A program made the translations under genes and the position numbers. Under the pieces are notes generated by a model. The model saw only the letters and a program-made list of their open reading frames with translations. It was not told the DNA's origin and made no database searches. Positions 62,407 through 64,000 of a stretch of DNA of 64,000 nt are shown here, piece by piece. Source of the stretch: Metabacillus dongyingensis. GTDB lineage: Bacteria; Bacillota; Bacilli; Bacillales; Bacillaceae. The stretch's first letter is position 1, and each line of letters begins with the position of its first letter. The stretch is from positions 2,730,001 through 2,794,000 of the forward strand of contig NZ_CP082944.1 of assembly GCF_019933155.2 (NCBI RefSeq). Reading direction: 5' to 3'.

Positions 62407-64000
62407 GTGATTTCAATGAACATTTTAAAAGAACAAATCCAAAAGATGACAGATGAGCTCAGGCAGATGCAAAAAAGTGATGGTTCATGGCGCTTTTGCT
62501 TTGAAGGCGGGCCAATGACAGATGCATTTATGATAATTCTTCTTCGTTCTCTCAAGTATAATGATGAAGATTTAATTAAAAATCTGTCAAATCGGCTGAT
62601 AAATCTGCAGACAGATGAAGGCACATGGAAACTTTACGAAGATGAAAAAGAAGGCAATTTAACAGCAACTGTTCAGGCTTATACAGCCCTGCTTTTCACA
62701 GGATTATATAAAAAATCACACTCCACGCTGAAAAAGGCAGAATCTTATATTATCTCTCAAGGAGGACTCGCTAATGTTCATTTCATGACAAAATGGTTCT
62801 TGGCAGTAAACGGCCTTTATCCATGGCCTAAGTATTTTCGCTTTCCGCTCGCCTATTTGCTGCAGCCAGCCGGTTCCCCGGTCAGTATGTATCAATTGAG
62901 TTCCTATGCAAGAATCCATTTTATACCGATGATTCTTGCGATGAATAAACGATATATTCACAGTACTCCCCATTCTATAAATCTATCGCATTTACATGTT
63001 TCAAAACCAAAATCCATTGATTGGCTGTCGTTTTCAGACAGCCATCGCACAGAGCACAGTTTATTCATTGAAACTATTCGGTCATTTTTTTCTTTTCCAT
63101 CCTATGTTCAAAGAGCCGGTGAGAACGCTGCTGAAAAATATATGCTCCAGAGGATCGAATCAGACGGAACGCTTTTCAGCTATGCCAGCGCCACATTTTT
63201 TATGATTTACGCCCTTCTCGCGCTCGGGTATAAAGAAAACTCAGCCCAAATCATGCAGGCAGTTTCAGGATTGAAATCGATCATCTATCAAGATGACAAG
63301 ATAATCACGCTTGAAAATTCCACTTCTACGGTTTGGGATACTGCCCTTCTAAGCTATAGCCTGCAAAAAGCTGGTGTACCTTATAAAGATTCACTAATTA
63401 TGAATGCTGCTTCCTATTTGCTATTGCGGCAGCAAACGAAAATGGCGGACTGGAGCATTCATAATCCAGCTTCATCTCCCGGCGGCTGGGGATTTTCTAA
63501 CATCAATACCAATCATCCTGACAACGATGACACAGCTGCTGTTCTGCGTGCTATCACTCAGCCCTCCGCTACTAATTCCTTGTATTTTGAAGCGTGGAAT
63601 AAAGGGTCATCTTGGCTTCTGACTATGCAAAATCGTGACGGGGGTTTTGGTGCATTTGAGAAAAATGTCAATAATCCTATATTTGCTTCCATCCCTCTTG
63701 AAAATGCCAAAGACGCAGCGACAGATCCATCAACTGCCGATCTGACAGGACGTGTCCTTGAATTCTTCGGAAATTTTGCAGGGTTGACGAAAAACCATCC
63801 TTCAATTCATGCAGCGGTTTCCTGGCTTGTTCAGCATCAAGAACGAAACGGGTCCTGGTATGGCAGATGGGGAGTATGTTATATATACGGAACTTGGGCT
63901 GCGATTACCGGTCTTAAAGCAGCTGGTTTATCAAACTCTCACCCTGCTATTGTAAAAGCGGTTAAATGGTTAGTGAGCATCCAAAATAAAGATGGAGGAT
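62407..64000 (+). CDS. sqhC: Sporulenol synthase / squalene-hopene cyclase family (3' end beyond window)
   Basis: The first 531 codons of a terpenoid cyclase of about 630 residues; cut by the right edge. The catalytic acid motif HPDNDDTAAV (DxDDTA) and QW-type repeats (LTMQNRDGGFGAFEKNVN, QHQERNGSWYGRWG) are present. Strong likeness to B. subtilis SqhC, which cyclises tetraprenyl-beta-curcumene to sporulenol in spores: FCFEGGPMTDAFMI, HFMTKWFLAVNGLYPWP and STSTVWDTALLSYSLQKAGV. GTG at 62407 is 6 bases after GAGGTGA; ATG at 62416 is the alternative. Confidence 0.93.
   Translation, partial: MISMNILKEQIQKMTDELRQMQKSDGSWRFCFEGGPMTDAFMIILLRSLKYNDEDLIKNLSNRLINLQTDEGTWKLYEDEKEGNLTATVQAYTALLFTGLYKKSHSTLKKAESYIISQGGLANVHFMTKWFLAVNGLYPWPKYFRFPLAYLLQPAGSPVSMYQLSSYARIHFIPMILAMNKRYIHSTPHSINLSHLHVSKPKSIDWLSFSDSHRTEHSLFIETIRSFFSFPSYVQRAGENAAEKYMLQRIESDGTLFSYASATFFMIYALLALGYKENSAQIMQAVSGLKSIIYQDDKIITLENSTSTVWDTALLSYSLQKAGVPYKDSLIMNAASYLLLRQQTKMADWSIHNPASSPGGWGFSNINTNHPDNDDTAAVLRAITQPSATNSLYFEAWNKGSSWLLTMQNRDGGFGAFEKNVNNPIFASIPLENAKDAATDPSTADLTGRVLEFFGNFAGLTKNHPSIHAAVSWLVQHQERNGSWYGRWGVCYIYGTWAAITGLKAAGLSNSHPAIVKAVKWLVSIQNKDGG

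Overview
The window is AT-rich chromosomal DNA from an aerobic, endospore-forming member of the Bacillaceae, closest in gene content to the Bacillus/Priestia megaterium-Metabacillus type. Pointers are Shine-Dalgarno sites of the AGGAGG type with frequent TTG and GTG starts, T-box, TPP and cobalamin riboswitches, Fur boxes, a sigma-B promoter, sporulation genes (YhcN/YlaJ lipoprotein, GlcU-Gdh, sporulenol synthase) and a cobalamin operon in the order described for B. megaterium. No rRNA, tRNA, phage, insertion sequence or CRISPR array was seen. Genes at both window edges are cut.

Layout. 1-8910 (minus): an iron-regulated citrate-hydroxamate siderophore locus in the same order as rhbABCDEF of rhizobactin 1021 (schizokinen type), preceded by a second acetyltransferase and an esterase, with two Fur boxes. 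9000-11721 (minus): thiMDE salvage operon behind a TPP riboswitch. 11750-16725 (minus): LysE exporter, T-box-controlled sodium symporter, small unknown gene, esterase, and the YidC2 insertase preceded by a MifM-like regulatory nascent chain. 17155-20350 (minus): B12-type ABC importer behind a cobalamin riboswitch. 20364-35095 (minus): oxygen-independent-type cobalamin operon cbiW-H60-X-J-C-D-ET-L-F-G-A-cysG(A)-cbiY followed by pduX and bluB, behind a second cobalamin riboswitch. 35600-38636 (plus): CbiMNQO cobalt importer behind a third one. 38691-64000: mixed housekeeping and accessory genes, including pepF, recQ, a B12-binding protein paired with a histidine kinase, alaX, a flavin monooxygenase-methyltransferase pair, a PLD-like protein, glcU-gdh, an aldehyde dehydrogenase and the 5' part of sqhC.

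How it works together. Cobalt enters through CbiMNQO, is inserted by CbiX, and the corrin ring is built by CbiL/H60/F/G/D/ET/C/J/A; BluB supplies the lower ligand and PduX the phosphothreonine for the aminopropanol linker, while the Btu importer salvages finished corrinoid. All three units carry their own cobalamin switch. A CarH-like B12-binding protein overlapping a sensor kinase at 48-50 kb may be a protein-level sensor of the same cofactor. Late genes (cbiB, cbiP, cobU, cobS, cobT, cobD) are not in the window.

Most unusual items: the MifM-like leader with a hairpin over the yidC2 ribosome binding site; the B12-binding/histidine kinase pair; an 80-codon startless open frame in phase after cbiA; a 26-codon CxxC micro-ORF between cbiW and cbiH60; a 120-bp repeat that begins 3-4 bases after stop codons at two loci; a plus-strand small RNA candidate near 15.0 kb; and an acetyltransferase that seems to start at AUA.
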